A DNA stretch of 64,000 bases from Emticicia sp. BO119 (GCF_013912375.1 NZ_JACETV010000006.1:1-64000), one strand, 5' to 3'; shown: positions 53,475-62,832, counted from the stretch's first letter. Notes: a model not told the origin generated them from the sequence alone. Numbers and translations: made by a program.

Positions 53475-53475
53475 T
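53444..53475 (+). terminator. Terminator of small RNA C
   Basis: Gctggg (53448-53453) / cccagc (53462-53467), then T8 (53468-53475). Confidence 0.85.
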
Positions 53476-53694
53476 CTTTTAATGATCAAGTTGATTATTA
53501 CCTTTTAAAAATCTGTATTGAAACGAATTTCTATCTGCAAAACAGCTTTTAACTCTTTTTTAATTTCATATTAAAGTTATCTTCATGTGGCATTCTCAAT
53601 TTTGATAGTGTAATACTAAGCAAATGTCTGGCAAGGGTATTATCAAAATTTTATTTTATCAGATTAATTAATTAACTTAAAATTCAATATAACT

Positions 53695-54384
53695 ATGCCA
53701 AATGATATGAGAGTATTAGTAGTCGAAGATGAGCCAAAATTAGCCGAGTTTGTTAAAAAAGGATTAGAAGAAAATGCGTGTAATGTAGATATTGCTTATG
53801 ATGGACAAATCGGCAAAAATATGGCATTGAGTAATCCATACGATGTTTTAGTCCTTGATGTAAACTTACCTAAAATAAATGGTTTCGATTTAGCTCAACA
53901 ACTTCGACAGGAGCAGTTAGGCACCCCTATTCTTATGCTGACAGCTATGGGAAGTATCAACGATAAATTAGTTGGATTCGGTGCTGGGGCAGATGATTAT
54001 CTGGTAAAACCTTTTGAATTCAGAGAATTGTTAGTTCGCTTACGAGCTTTGCAACGTCGCTCAAATGATATGTTGCCTCAACAAAATATACTGAAGGTAG
54101 CCGATCTTGAGCTTGACCTGAACGAAAAAGTAGCCAGAAGAGGACAACATACTATTGATTTAACTGCCCGTGAGTTTGCTTTACTTGAATACCTCATGCG
54201 CAATAGAGGACGTGTAGTATCGCGTGTTGATATTGCCGAAAAAGTATGGGATATACATTTTGATACCGGAACCAACACAATAGATGTATATATTAATTTC
54301 TTGCGCAAAAAAATTGATAAAGATTTCACAACTAAACTGATTCATACGGTAGTAGGAATGGGTTATATACTGAAAGAAGACTAA
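53695..54384 (+). CDS. OmpR/PhoB-family response regulator
   Basis: A 229-aa two-component regulator. Receiver domain 1-120 has E11-D12-E13, phospho-acceptor Asp55 (LVLDVNLP), Thr83 and Lys105 (YLVKPFEF). The winged-helix DNA-binding domain, about 130-228, includes LTAREFALLEYLMRNRGRVVSR and the closing VVGMGYIL. It lies 9 bp upstream of its kinase gene. CusR/CopR-like proteins are the closest recognisable kind, but no metal gene is adjacent. Confidence 0.94.
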   Translation: MPNDMRVLVVEDEPKLAEFVKKGLEENACNVDIAYDGQIGKNMALSNPYDVLVLDVNLPKINGFDLAQQLRQEQLGTPILMLTAMGSINDKLVGFGAGADDYLVKPFEFRELLVRLRALQRRSNDMLPQQNILKVADLELDLNEKVARRGQHTIDLTAREFALLEYLMRNRGRVVSRVDIAEKVWDIHFDTGTNTIDVYINFLRKKIDKDFTTKLIHTVVGMGYILKED

Positions 54385-54393
54385 GGGCTTATA

Positions 54394-55764
54394 ATGAAAA
54401 TTGTAGATAGACAACCGCTTCGTGCTTCATTGATAGTTTCCATTCTATTTGGGGCATTTTCACTTGTAATCTATAATTTTTATGCAGATTTCCGGCAGAA
54501 AGAGTTTCTCAAAATTCTGAAACAGAATGCCATTTCGCGCGAACGCTTGTTGGCAGACAGTACCTTCTTGACACCAGAGCTTCTTGAGCGAATCGGAAAA
54601 TCTAACTCCGAGCTTACCATGACAGGCGAAGCTACTGGCATTTATGATACGACTGGTAAGGCTATTTATGTCTCTTCTGCCGAAAATCAACTACCTCCTA
54701 ATCTGCTCAAACGGGTACTCAAAAAAAAAGAAGTAGCCATCGACAGTCTTGACATTGACCGTATTCTGTTTCTTTATGAGATTCCCGAAACCCACCAGAA
54801 AGTAATTCTGTCAACTGAAGCGATAGACGATTTTGGCTATGCCAAGCAAGAGAGATTAAGAGATTTATTAATCGTCGGTACATTCATTGCAATTATTGTA
54901 ATTATCCTGATGATGCGCTTTTTTGTAAAACGTGACGTAAAACCCATAGGCCAGATTGCCGACCGTATGGAACAGATTACGGCTCATGACTCTAATCAGC
55001 GGTTACCAGAGGCTAATTTACATGATGAAGTAGGACAAATGGCCCGTACATTTAACGATTTGCTCGATAGACTGGAATTTGCCTACACACAGCAGAGAAA
55101 TTTTGTTTCTTATGTAACGCATGAACTTCGAACTCCCCTGACTATTATGCAGGGACAAGCCGAAGTGGCTCTTATGAAAGAAAGAACAAATGACGAGTAT
55201 CGGCAAGCCTTAGAATCTGTAAAGGCAGAAGTACAGGACATGATTAAACTGGTCAACGAACTGTTAGAATTAGTCAGAGCAAATGCAGATGCACATTTGG
55301 TAGATTTGAGACAGGTGAGGGTTGATGACCTGCTATGGCAGGCAAGAGGGCAACTTATCCAGAAAAAACCTCATTATGAAATAAGCGTCGCTTTTGAAGA
55401 AGTACCCGAATCAGAAGATATTACCGTATTGGGTAATGGTGCTCTATTGAAAATGGCTTTTATGAATATCATGGAAAACGCCTGTAAATATAGCGCAGCC
55501 CCTCTTTGCCAGGTACTAATCCATACCAGAAAAAAAGAAGTGGAAGTACGCTTTATTGACCACGGTACCGGAATTCCCGAAGAAGACCTCGAGCATATAT
55601 TTAAACCTTTTTATCGTTCTGTAAATACACACGAAATATCAGGGCATGGAATCGGATTACCGCTTACCAAAAGAATTATTGAAATTCATCGTGGAAAAAT
55701 TTCAATTGAATCAGAAGTTGGACATGGTTCCATTATTATTATTATATTGCCAACAATTGAATAG
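54394..55764 (+). CDS. HAMP-containing sensor histidine kinase
   Basis: A 456-aa inner-membrane kinase. Transmembrane helices are at about 12-31 and 158-178 with a 125-residue periplasmic sensor between them. HAMP lies at about 180-232 and HisKA has phospho-acceptor His243 (YVTHELRTPLTIMQGQAEVAL). The ATPase domain has MNIMENACKYS (N-box), DHGTGIPEEDLEHIFKPFYRS (G1/F-box) and GHGIGLPLTKRIIEIHRG (G2). Forms an operon with the regulator; the next gene follows after 14 bp. Confidence 0.95.
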   Translation: MKIVDRQPLRASLIVSILFGAFSLVIYNFYADFRQKEFLKILKQNAISRERLLADSTFLTPELLERIGKSNSELTMTGEATGIYDTTGKAIYVSSAENQLPPNLLKRVLKKKEVAIDSLDIDRILFLYEIPETHQKVILSTEAIDDFGYAKQERLRDLLIVGTFIAIIVIILMMRFFVKRDVKPIGQIADRMEQITAHDSNQRLPEANLHDEVGQMARTFNDLLDRLEFAYTQQRNFVSYVTHELRTPLTIMQGQAEVALMKERTNDEYRQALESVKAEVQDMIKLVNELLELVRANADAHLVDLRQVRVDDLLWQARGQLIQKKPHYEISVAFEEVPESEDITVLGNGALLKMAFMNIMENACKYSAAPLCQVLIHTRKKEVEVRFIDHGTGIPEEDLEHIFKPFYRSVNTHEISGHGIGLPLTKRIIEIHRGKISIESEVGHGSIIIIILPTIE

Positions 55765-55778
55765 CAATATAATCCTTC

Positions 55779-56633
55779 ATGAAACTTCTTATTTTAGCCG
55801 GGGGTATGTCGTCCCGCATGAAAAAGGCTTTAGATACCGATACTTCTCTTGATTCACGGCTTATCGAACAGGCCAATACCTTACCTAAATGTATGATAGG
55901 ATTAGGTAAAAATGGCCGCCCTTTCATGGACTACGTTCTATATAATGCTTCAAAAGCTGGCATAAAAGAGGTAATATTAATCTTAAATCCAAAAGATAAT
56001 ATTACGCAGACTTATTATCAAAATCTAATGGCAAACCAGAATACCTGGGGACTGGATATAAGATTTGCAAAACAATATATTCCAGAAAACCGTGAAAAAC
56101 CCTTAGGCACAAGTGATGCCATCCAACAGGCATTGGCTCAGTTTCCTGCCTGGAAAGAAAGTCGTTTTATTGTCTGCAATGGTGATAATTTATACCCTTC
56201 TAAGGCATTCAGATTACTATCAGAAGACTCTCATCCAAACGCTATGCTTGATTGGGACACTGGGCTATATACAGTAGAGCGTGTACGCAACTGTGCCATC
56301 ATAAAAAAAGATAAAGAGGGTTTCTTGGTAGATTTATTAGAAAAACCCAGTGATACAGAATGGGAAGAGATTGTTAGCTCTATGTCTCAAATCGGAATCA
56401 GCTGGAATATCTTTGCCTTTACTGCAAAAGAACTTTTGCCCTTCTTAGAAAAAACACCATTGCATCCGATTAGAAATGAAAAGGAAATACCTGTTACTGT
56501 AAAACTTTGGGCAAAGGAAGTACAAAAGAGTATATTTACTATTCCGATTGCCGAAGTTTTGCTGGACCTAACCAGTAAAAACGATATTTCTGAAATCCAG
56601 TCTATTCTCGAAAAAGAATATGGTGATTTTTAA
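55779..56633 (+). CDS. NTP-transferase-type sugar nucleotidyltransferase
   Basis: A 284-aa Rossmann-like nucleotidyltransferase. The NTP-binding start is LLILAGGMSSRM with a downstream Lys in LPKCMIGLGKNGRPFMDYVLYNA. A metal Asp is in FIVCNGDNLYP near residue 130. It resembles glucose-1-phosphate-type transferases but I cannot name the sugar. It lies 14 bp after the kinase gene and may be read through from it. Its stop overlaps the convergent MFS gene by 4 bp. Confidence 0.83.
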   Translation: MKLLILAGGMSSRMKKALDTDTSLDSRLIEQANTLPKCMIGLGKNGRPFMDYVLYNASKAGIKEVILILNPKDNITQTYYQNLMANQNTWGLDIRFAKQYIPENREKPLGTSDAIQQALAQFPAWKESRFIVCNGDNLYPSKAFRLLSEDSHPNAMLDWDTGLYTVERVRNCAIIKKDKEGFLVDLLEKPSDTEWEEIVSSMSQIGISWNIFAFTAKELLPFLEKTPLHPIRNEKEIPVTVKLWAKEVQKSIFTIPIAEVLLDLTSKNDISEIQSILEKEYGDF

Positions 56634-57880
56634 ACTTCCTTTTCTACTACTAAATTTTTGGTAGGGTCAATCAGAAACCATAACATAGAAGCCACTATCA
56701 GACAACCCGCTATTACAAACAAAGGGTAGTTAAAATTACCTGTCTGATTTACGATGATACCAAAAATGATAGTTATGAAAAAACCACCTAATTGACCAGC
56801 AAAATTCATAGCTCCAGCTACTGTCCCCGAATACTGTTTGCCTATGTCTACACATACAGCAAAAGCCACTGGTAAGGTAAAGTCTTTTAATAAAACACAA
56901 AGAGATAGTAAATAACCTGCTGTCTCATTATCTACCGTTAGCCCTGATGCTAAAAAACAAATACTCGAACTCCCCAAGCCTAAAACGCCAACAATACGCC
57001 TGCCTAATTTTAAGCCATAACGCTTGGTTAATAAATCACTGGCAAATCCACCAACAAGGCATCCGATTGCTCCCAAGAAATAAGATAAAGAAATAAAGTT
57101 CTTTGATTGTTCTTCGGTCATGTGCCTGCCTTCCTGAAAATAGGTTGACGACCAGTTTGTAAAGAAATAAGAAGCATAAAAAAAAAGGTGGCACATAAGC
57201 ATCAAAACCCAGACATTAGGATTCTTAATCACAATCCGCCAGTCAACATGGTGGTCAGATACTACCTTTTTTCGGTTCATTTCTATTTCTTCCACCTCTT
57301 TCTGACTTATTCCTGCCATATCGGCTGGTTTATCGCGAAACCAGAAATACCATGTTATTGCCCAGATAGCTCCTACAACCCCCAATATAAAAAAGGCCGT
57401 ACGCCAACCAGCAGCATGTACCAAAGGAATAACTAAAAGCGGCGTTAATGCGCCACCTAACCGTCCTGCAGCCCAGATAACCGATTGTGCTCTACCTACT
57501 TCAACTGACGGAAACCACCGAGAAATAACAATAGACGCATTAGGATAAGCACCTGCTTCACCTGCTCCAAACAAAAAACGGACAATCAATAAATATAAAT
57601 AACTAAAAGCAGTTCCGGTCAGTGCTGTAAAACCTGACCACCATAAAACCACCCTCGTTAGTACTTTCCGGGGGCCTATTCTATCACCTAAAATCCCGGT
57701 TGGTAGTTCAAAAAGTGCATAAGCAAGCGAAAACGCACCTAAAATGTAGCCAAAAGATTCATTATTTAAGTTTAAATCGGCCTTTACATACTTACTCACA
57801 ACATTCATGCAGACTCTGTCAAGATAGGTAATGATGGAAAGCAGAAATAAGCCAAAAAGAACCTGGTAGCGTATTTTCAT
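56630..57880 (-). CDS. MFS transporter, anion:cation symporter (ACS) type
   Basis: A 416-aa inner-membrane carrier with 12 helices. The ATG at 57880 is chosen; an upstream Met at 57904 adds a hydrophilic stretch. ACS-type marks are YLDRVCMNVVSKYV in helix 1, AYALFELPTGILGDRIGPRKVLTRVVLWWSGFTAL (the motif A loop) and FGAGEAGAYPNASIVISRWFP. The group carries organic anions such as hexuronates, glucarate or glycerol-3-phosphate relatives; the actual substrate is unknown. Divergent from the cupredoxin gene. Confidence 0.9.
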   Translation of the reverse strand: MKIRYQVLFGLFLLSIITYLDRVCMNVVSKYVKADLNLNNESFGYILGAFSLAYALFELPTGILGDRIGPRKVLTRVVLWWSGFTALTGTAFSYLYLLIVRFLFGAGEAGAYPNASIVISRWFPSVEVGRAQSVIWAAGRLGGALTPLLVIPLVHAAGWRTAFFILGVVGAIWAITWYFWFRDKPADMAGISQKEVEEIEMNRKKVVSDHHVDWRIVIKNPNVWVLMLMCHLFFYASYFFTNWSSTYFQEGRHMTEEQSKNFISLSYFLGAIGCLVGGFASDLLTKRYGLKLGRRIVGVLGLGSSSICFLASGLTVDNETAGYLLSLCVLLKDFTLPVAFAVCVDIGKQYSGTVAGAMNFAGQLGGFFITIIFGIIVNQTGNFNYPLFVIAGCLIVASMLWFLIDPTKNLVVEKEV

Positions 57881-57981
57881 AGAATTTTGGTAAGAATAGT
57901 ACAAATTTAAGACAGGTAAATATAAGAAAATTTAATGATTACTCCCTATTTTTGGATACTCATTCACCCTATTGATTTAAC

Positions 57982-59085
57982 ATGTTGAAACCCTTTCTTT
58001 TTCTTAGGCATCGACTGGCATGCTTAATTTTATTACTATGTTCTGTCTACTTCCCCTTGTCCGCCCAGCAAGATACCACAATTGTTATCAAGGTTTTAGG
58101 AGGTTTACAGTTTGATCTACCTCGTTTTGCCGTCAGGCCTAATACACGGGTAACAATTACTTTAGATAATCATGACGACATGGCACATAATTTAGTAGTC
58201 ACTCAACCAAATTCACGTATAAAGGTAGTTGACGAGGCCCTTAAATTAGCTGAAAAGGGAGCTAAAATGGATTATATCCCTAACTCTCCATTAGTCATTG
58301 CTCATACCAGAATTCTTGAACCCGGACGAATGGAAAGCATCACATTTTTAGTTGATAAAGAAGGTACATACCCTTATGTTTGTACGTATCCGGGGCATGG
58401 ATATATTATGTATGGTGCAATGTATGTAACCACAAAACCATTACCACCACTCGAAAAAGACCTGAATGTGCCAGAAACCCAAAGACAAAAAACCGGAGCA
58501 ACCGCCAATCATTCAGGGCATCACATGGCCTCCCAGTCACCTCATCCTTATCCACTCAAATATCCTCTGCATTATCGTACTTTCATGCCCGATTGTAGTC
58601 CGGCAGCTATTGCAGTTGCCTTAAACGAAACTGAGTCTTATTGCTTTGATGCAGGCAAATGTTATTTAAGATATGCCTGGTCAGGCGGTTTTGTAGATAA
58701 TAGCGAGCAATGGAAAGGTAATGGCAGTAAACTTACTAAGATAGTTGGTGATATTTACTGGCATGATAATACCGGGTTCCCATTCAGAATAGGAAAAATT
58801 GATATCACGCCAGAGGTGCATTTTAAGGGGTATCATCTCACTAATCGTATTCCTACATTCCGATATTTGCTAAATAATATTGAAGTAAAAGAAACGCTCA
58901 CTCTCCTCCCCGGCGATACAGGTTTAAGCCGGACTTTTACTTTCAGGAATAATACCCAACCACTTTTATTTATAATCAAAACCGATGATGGAATTACCTA
59001 TAAAAGTTCGGTGGGCAAATTTAATGATGGTGTATTGACCATTCCTGCTGGTACACAGAAGCTAACCCTAACCATGAAGAAATAA
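57982..59085 (+). CDS. Azurin-like cupredoxin with C-terminal extra domain, secreted
   Basis: A 367-aa exported protein. Signal peptide to about residue 29. Residues about 32-150 form a type-1 copper cupredoxin with ligands His69 (DMAHNLVV), Cys134, His139 and Met143. The C-x4-H-x3-M spacing matches azurin. A His-rich linker (HSGHHMASQSPHPYPL) joins a domain of about 180 residues with FMPDCSPAAIAVAL and a jelly-roll-like end; this part is unfamiliar. The next gene starts 1 bp after its stop, so the two act together, probably in electron transfer. Confidence 0.88.
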   Translation: MLKPFLFLRHRLACLILLLCSVYFPLSAQQDTTIVIKVLGGLQFDLPRFAVRPNTRVTITLDNHDDMAHNLVVTQPNSRIKVVDEALKLAEKGAKMDYIPNSPLVIAHTRILEPGRMESITFLVDKEGTYPYVCTYPGHGYIMYGAMYVTTKPLPPLEKDLNVPETQRQKTGATANHSGHHMASQSPHPYPLKYPLHYRTFMPDCSPAAIAVALNETESYCFDAGKCYLRYAWSGGFVDNSEQWKGNGSKLTKIVGDIYWHDNTGFPFRIGKIDITPEVHFKGYHLTNRIPTFRYLLNNIEVKETLTLLPGDTGLSRTFTFRNNTQPLLFIIKTDDGITYKSSVGKFNDGVLTIPAGTQKLTLTMKK

Positions 59086-59086
59086 A

Positions 59087-60577
59087 ATGAAAACCATTCG
59101 ATATATTGCAACTCTACTCATTGGCCTTCTTTTCATACAGATTAGTTATGCAAAGAATTATTTTCCTAAAGATTCTGCGGCAGATTATTATACGGTCGAA
59201 AACATCCCTCTACCTGAAGGATTAATTGCTGAAACAGGCGCAATAGGCTTCATGCCTGATGGTCGGTTCATTGCCTGTTTTCATAGAGGGGAAATTATGA
59301 CCTATAATCTGAAAACCAAAAAATGGAAACTATTTGCTGAAGGTATGCACGACCCATTAGGTATCTTGGTAGTTAATAATAGAGAAATTCTGATAATGCA
59401 ACGCCCCGAATTAACTCGTATCAGAGATACAGACGGAGATGGCATAGCAGACGACTATGAGACTGTAACAGATGATTTTGGTTTATCCGGCAATTACCAT
59501 GAATTTGCTTTTGGCCCTGTGGCTGATAAACAGGGGAATTTATTCATAGCACTTAATTTAGCTTCTAATGGTGCCGGTATTAGAAAAGAAATCAGAGGAA
59601 AATACGATTCACTTTCTCGCCCGGGGCGTATGTATTCCTGTGTACCCTACAGAGGTTGGATTATGAAGTTAACCAAAGATGGTAAACTCCACCCCTACGC
59701 TGTGGGCTTCCGTTCTCCGAATAGTTTAGGCTTTGATGCCCAAGGTCGCTTATTTGTTTCAGATAATCAGGGCGATTGGTTAGGTACAAGTAAATTATTC
59801 CATGTAGAAGAAGGGAAATTCTACGGACATCCCGCAGGTTTAATCTGGAAAGAAGATTTCCCAAGGGTGGTGCCTATCAAATTACCAGTATCAAAATTGG
59901 ATAGTATGCGCACTAAAGAATCAATCCAGTTTCCGCATGGATACTTTGCTAATTCTCCAACCCAACCAATCTGGGATAACACCAACGGAAAATTTGGTCC
60001 TTTTGCCGGACAGATGCTTGTAGGAGATATGGATCATAAATATGTAATGAGAATACTAATGGAAGAGGTGGGAGGAGCGTTGCAGGGAGCTTGCATTCCA
60101 ATGAATTTTGGTTCAAAAATGCGGATTGGTAACAACCGTTTGGTTTTCGCTCCAGACGGTAGTCTATGGGTAGGACAAAACGATCACGGTTGGGCAGGGT
60201 CAAGAGGTATCCAGAAAATAGCCTGGAAAGGTAAAACACATCTGGATATAATGGCGATGAATCTGACCAGAACAGGGTTTGATTTAACTTTCACACTCCC
60301 ACTTAATGAAGACGCCGCCAAAGATATGGCCAATTATAAATTCAAACGTTTTTACTATGAATACCATCAGGCTTATGGCTCTAAACAATTTGATGTACAG
60401 GATATACCTGTAAAATCTGTTAAACTTTCACCTGATCGAAAAAAAGTTTCTATTGAATTAGCTGAGATGAAAGCAGGTTATGTATATGAACTAAGAACAG
60501 GAGATTTAAAGACCAATGACGAAAAATATCTGTTTAATAATCTTATATGTTATTCATTGAATAAACTGTTAGAGTGA
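59087..60577 (+). CDS. Secreted six-bladed beta-propeller, glucose/sorbosone dehydrogenase-like
   Basis: A 496-aa exported propeller. Signal peptide to about residue 22. Blade motifs are GAIGFMPDGRFIACFHRGEIM, IMQRPELTRIRDTDGDGIADDYETV (a calcium-type DxDxDG loop), YHEFAFGPVADKQGNLFIAL, YAVGFRSPNSLGFDAQGRLFVSDNQGDW and RLVFAPDGSLWVGQNDHGW. The family includes PQQ-type sugar dehydrogenases and membrane-bound dehydrogenase-like proteins of Planctomycetes and Bacteroidota. It is coupled to the cupredoxin gene, a likely electron acceptor (inference). Confidence 0.83.
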   Translation: MKTIRYIATLLIGLLFIQISYAKNYFPKDSAADYYTVENIPLPEGLIAETGAIGFMPDGRFIACFHRGEIMTYNLKTKKWKLFAEGMHDPLGILVVNNREILIMQRPELTRIRDTDGDGIADDYETVTDDFGLSGNYHEFAFGPVADKQGNLFIALNLASNGAGIRKEIRGKYDSLSRPGRMYSCVPYRGWIMKLTKDGKLHPYAVGFRSPNSLGFDAQGRLFVSDNQGDWLGTSKLFHVEEGKFYGHPAGLIWKEDFPRVVPIKLPVSKLDSMRTKESIQFPHGYFANSPTQPIWDNTNGKFGPFAGQMLVGDMDHKYVMRILMEEVGGALQGACIPMNFGSKMRIGNNRLVFAPDGSLWVGQNDHGWAGSRGIQKIAWKGKTHLDIMAMNLTRTGFDLTFTLPLNEDAAKDMANYKFKRFYYEYHQAYGSKQFDVQDIPVKSVKLSPDRKKVSIELAEMKAGYVYELRTGDLKTNDEKYLFNNLICYSLNKLLE

Positions 60578-60687
60578 TTTTTGGGTTGTTATAGATACGA
60601 TGAGAAGCAGAAATTTGACTGATAAATATCATATTCTGGTGTACTTTTATTAGAGAATTTTGTATCACGAATCATTCTATACCTAAG

Positions 60688-61986
60688 ATGCCAATTGTTT
60701 CAGCAGAAGAAGCACTGAAAGTAATTAAGTCAGGCGATAAAATTTATGTGCATAGTGTAGCCGCTGCTCCACAGCATTTATTGGATAATTTAGTAAAACG
60801 TTCTGGCGAACTGCAAAATGTCGAATTATATCATTTGCATACAGAGGGAGATGCGCCTTACACTCACCCGGATTATGAAGGCATTTTTCATACAAATGCT
60901 TTTTTTATAGGAGCAAATGTAAGAAAAGCAATCGAAGAAGGCCGCGGAAGTTACATTCCTGTATTTCTGTCAGAAATCCCACGTCTTTTCAAACAAAAAA
61001 TTATTCAACTCAATGTAGCTTTAATCTCCGTCTCACCACCAGATAAAAATGGTTTCTGTTCTTTAGGAACCTCCGTTGATGCAACCCTATCTGCACTTGA
61101 TTCAGCCGATATTGTGATTGCACAGGTTAATAAATTCGTGCCACGTACTTTAGGAGATAGTCAGCTTCATAGCAGCAAAATTAATTATCTTGTACCTTTT
61201 GACGCACCTTTGCACGAGGTCTTATGGGGAAATCCCACTGGAATAGAGCAGAAAATAGGCAATCATGTCGCCTCACTGGTAGAGGACGGCGCTACCTTAC
61301 AGATGGGTATCGGGAATATCCCGAATGCGGTTTTATCTGTTCTTGGAAACCATAAAGATTTAGGAATCCATACAGAAATGTTCTCCGATGGAGTAATTCC
61401 TTTAGTAGAAAAAGGCGTAATTACTGGAAGATTCAAGAAAAAACATCGGGGTAAAATTGTTTCCACCTTTTTATATGGCAGCAAGAAATTATACGATTTT
61501 GTAGACGATAATCCGCTCATTACCATGCTACCTGTCGATTACGTAAACGATACTTCAATTATCCGCCAAAACCCTAAGGTAACAGCCATCAATAGCGCTA
61601 TTGAAATTGATATTACTGGTCAGATTTGTGCAGATAGCATTGGCTATCGTATGTATTCAGGTGTAGGCGGGCAAATGGATTTTATCCGGGGAGCAGCCCT
61701 GTCAGAAGGTGGCAAGCCTATTATAGCTCTACCTTCAAGTACAAAAAACGGAGAGTCAAAGATTGTAACTCATCTGAAAGAAGGTGCTGGCGTAGTTACT
61801 ACCCGTGCCAATGTCCATTATGTAGTTACCGAATATGGCATAGCCTATCTCTTTGGAAAAAACCTGGTTGAAAGAGCAAAAGAACTTATAAAAATAGCTC
61901 ATCCAGACCATCAGGAACGCCTTGAAAAAGAGGCTTTTGAACGCTTTAAACATCAATACTCACAAGGAGTTTATACTTATTTGTAA
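60688..61986 (+). CDS. Acetyl-CoA hydrolase/transferase family (4-hydroxybutyrate CoA-transferase-like)
   Basis: A 432-aa cytosolic CoA-transferase. It shows the family's VALISVSPPDKNGFCSLGTSVD, DGATLQMGIGNIPNAVLSVL, the catalytic Glu230 in LGIHTEMFSDGVIPLVE, and YSGVGGQMDFIRGAALSEGGKPIIALPS at about 328-355. Such enzymes move CoA between acetate and short acyl groups such as 4-hydroxybutyrate, succinate or propionate. The true acyl donor is not deducible. Single gene. Confidence 0.9.
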   Translation: MPIVSAEEALKVIKSGDKIYVHSVAAAPQHLLDNLVKRSGELQNVELYHLHTEGDAPYTHPDYEGIFHTNAFFIGANVRKAIEEGRGSYIPVFLSEIPRLFKQKIIQLNVALISVSPPDKNGFCSLGTSVDATLSALDSADIVIAQVNKFVPRTLGDSQLHSSKINYLVPFDAPLHEVLWGNPTGIEQKIGNHVASLVEDGATLQMGIGNIPNAVLSVLGNHKDLGIHTEMFSDGVIPLVEKGVITGRFKKKHRGKIVSTFLYGSKKLYDFVDDNPLITMLPVDYVNDTSIIRQNPKVTAINSAIEIDITGQICADSIGYRMYSGVGGQMDFIRGAALSEGGKPIIALPSSTKNGESKIVTHLKEGAGVVTTRANVHYVVTEYGIAYLFGKNLVERAKELIKIAHPDHQERLEKEAFERFKHQYSQGVYTYL

Positions 61987-62064
61987 TTTACGCAGATTGT
62001 ACACTATAAATATTCAAATCAAAAAATTTGTTGTTAATTTTGGGTTATTCCAAATTAACAACAA

Positions 62065-62526
62065 ATGAAATTCACTCTACTGTTTTTTTTACTTTTCTCC
62101 ACGTTCAGTACGTTCTCTCAAAATTCTCTGAAGTTTGTTAACCCGGGTTCCGTTATTATTCCAAAAGGCTATTCTCAAACAGCTCAGATAGATATGGGTA
62201 ATTCTATTATGTTGCTCATTTCAGGACAAGTTCCACTCGATGTACAAGGAAATCTTGTGGGTAGAGATAATTTCACTAAACAAACCGAACAGGTTTTCAC
62301 CAATATTAAAAACATTATTGAAGAGGCAGGTGGCAATATTAATCATCTTGCTAAGATTACCATTTTTATAAAAGACATAAGCAAAATACAAGTTGTAAGG
62401 GAGGTAAGAGATCAATTTGTAAATAGCAAAGCTCCTCCTGCAAGTACCCTTGTTGAAGTGAGTAAATTGTATCGGGAAGATGTGATGATAGAAATCGAAG
62501 CAACTGCTGTAATTCCCAAAAGATAG
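62065..62526 (+). CDS. RidA/YjgF family protein with signal peptide
   Basis: A 153-aa exported Rid-family protein. The signal peptide (to about residue 18, FSTFSTFSQ) is unusual, because most RidA are cytosolic imine deaminases. The mature part has the Rid fold: LISGQVPLDVQGNLVG, QTEQVFTNIKNIIEEAGG, HLAKITIFIKD and VEVSKLYREDVMIEIEATAVI. The arginine needed for imine deaminase activity, usually in a PARS-type motif, aligns with Ser in KAPPASTLVEV. Classical RidA activity is therefore doubtful. Confidence 0.85.
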   Translation: MKFTLLFFLLFSTFSTFSQNSLKFVNPGSVIIPKGYSQTAQIDMGNSIMLLISGQVPLDVQGNLVGRDNFTKQTEQVFTNIKNIIEEAGGNINHLAKITIFIKDISKIQVVREVRDQFVNSKAPPASTLVEVSKLYREDVMIEIEATAVIPKR

Positions 62527-62832
62527 AATACTTGTCTTATTTAATAAACACTACACTTCATACTTAGAAACTGTTTGAGTTAAATTTTGAAAATAAAAAA
62601 GGATGACTTTTGTGACAGGACAAGGTGTAAAAACCGGAGTTTAGCAGAGCTACATGAGGATTTTTTCACCGCAGGATTGGTCAAAAAGCAACTTTTTTAG
62701 TTCAATAAGATTAACTCAAACAGTTTCTTAAAGTGCAAACAAATATATAGCATACTCTGATAGTCTTAATTATTATCAAAGAAGTAATAAAATTAATACT
62801 GTTGAACCACCTTAGAAATAAATCTTATAAAT
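62527..62832. other. Intergenic stretch, 306 bp, mainly a MITE-like element
   Basis: No ORF. About half of it is the inverted-repeat element at 62566-62728; the rest is AT-rich spacer, which should carry the promoter of the lipoprotein gene. Confidence 0.6.
62566..62728. mobile_element. MITE-like element with 18-bp terminal inverted repeats
   Basis: Perfect 18-bp termini agaaactgtttgagttaa (62566-62583) and ttaactcaaacagtttct (62711-62728), 163 bp end to end. The inverted similarity continues imperfectly for some 45 bp inward. It contains no ORF. No clear target-site duplication; flanks tt and ta are too short to judge. GC content inside (gtgacaggacaaggtg region) is higher than in the flanks. 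The parental transposase is not in the window. Confidence 0.65.

Larger units (their letters stand above)
52670..53694 (+). other. 1-kb intergenic region holding a putative small-RNA cluster
   Basis: Longest gene-free stretch of the window. It contains at least three TTG/TAnnTTTG promoters, a further TAnnTTTG box, and three hairpins each followed by seven or more T residues, all on the plus strand. No reading frame beyond about 20 codons was found. The last 220 bp lead into the OmpR-type regulator. Confidence 0.65.
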
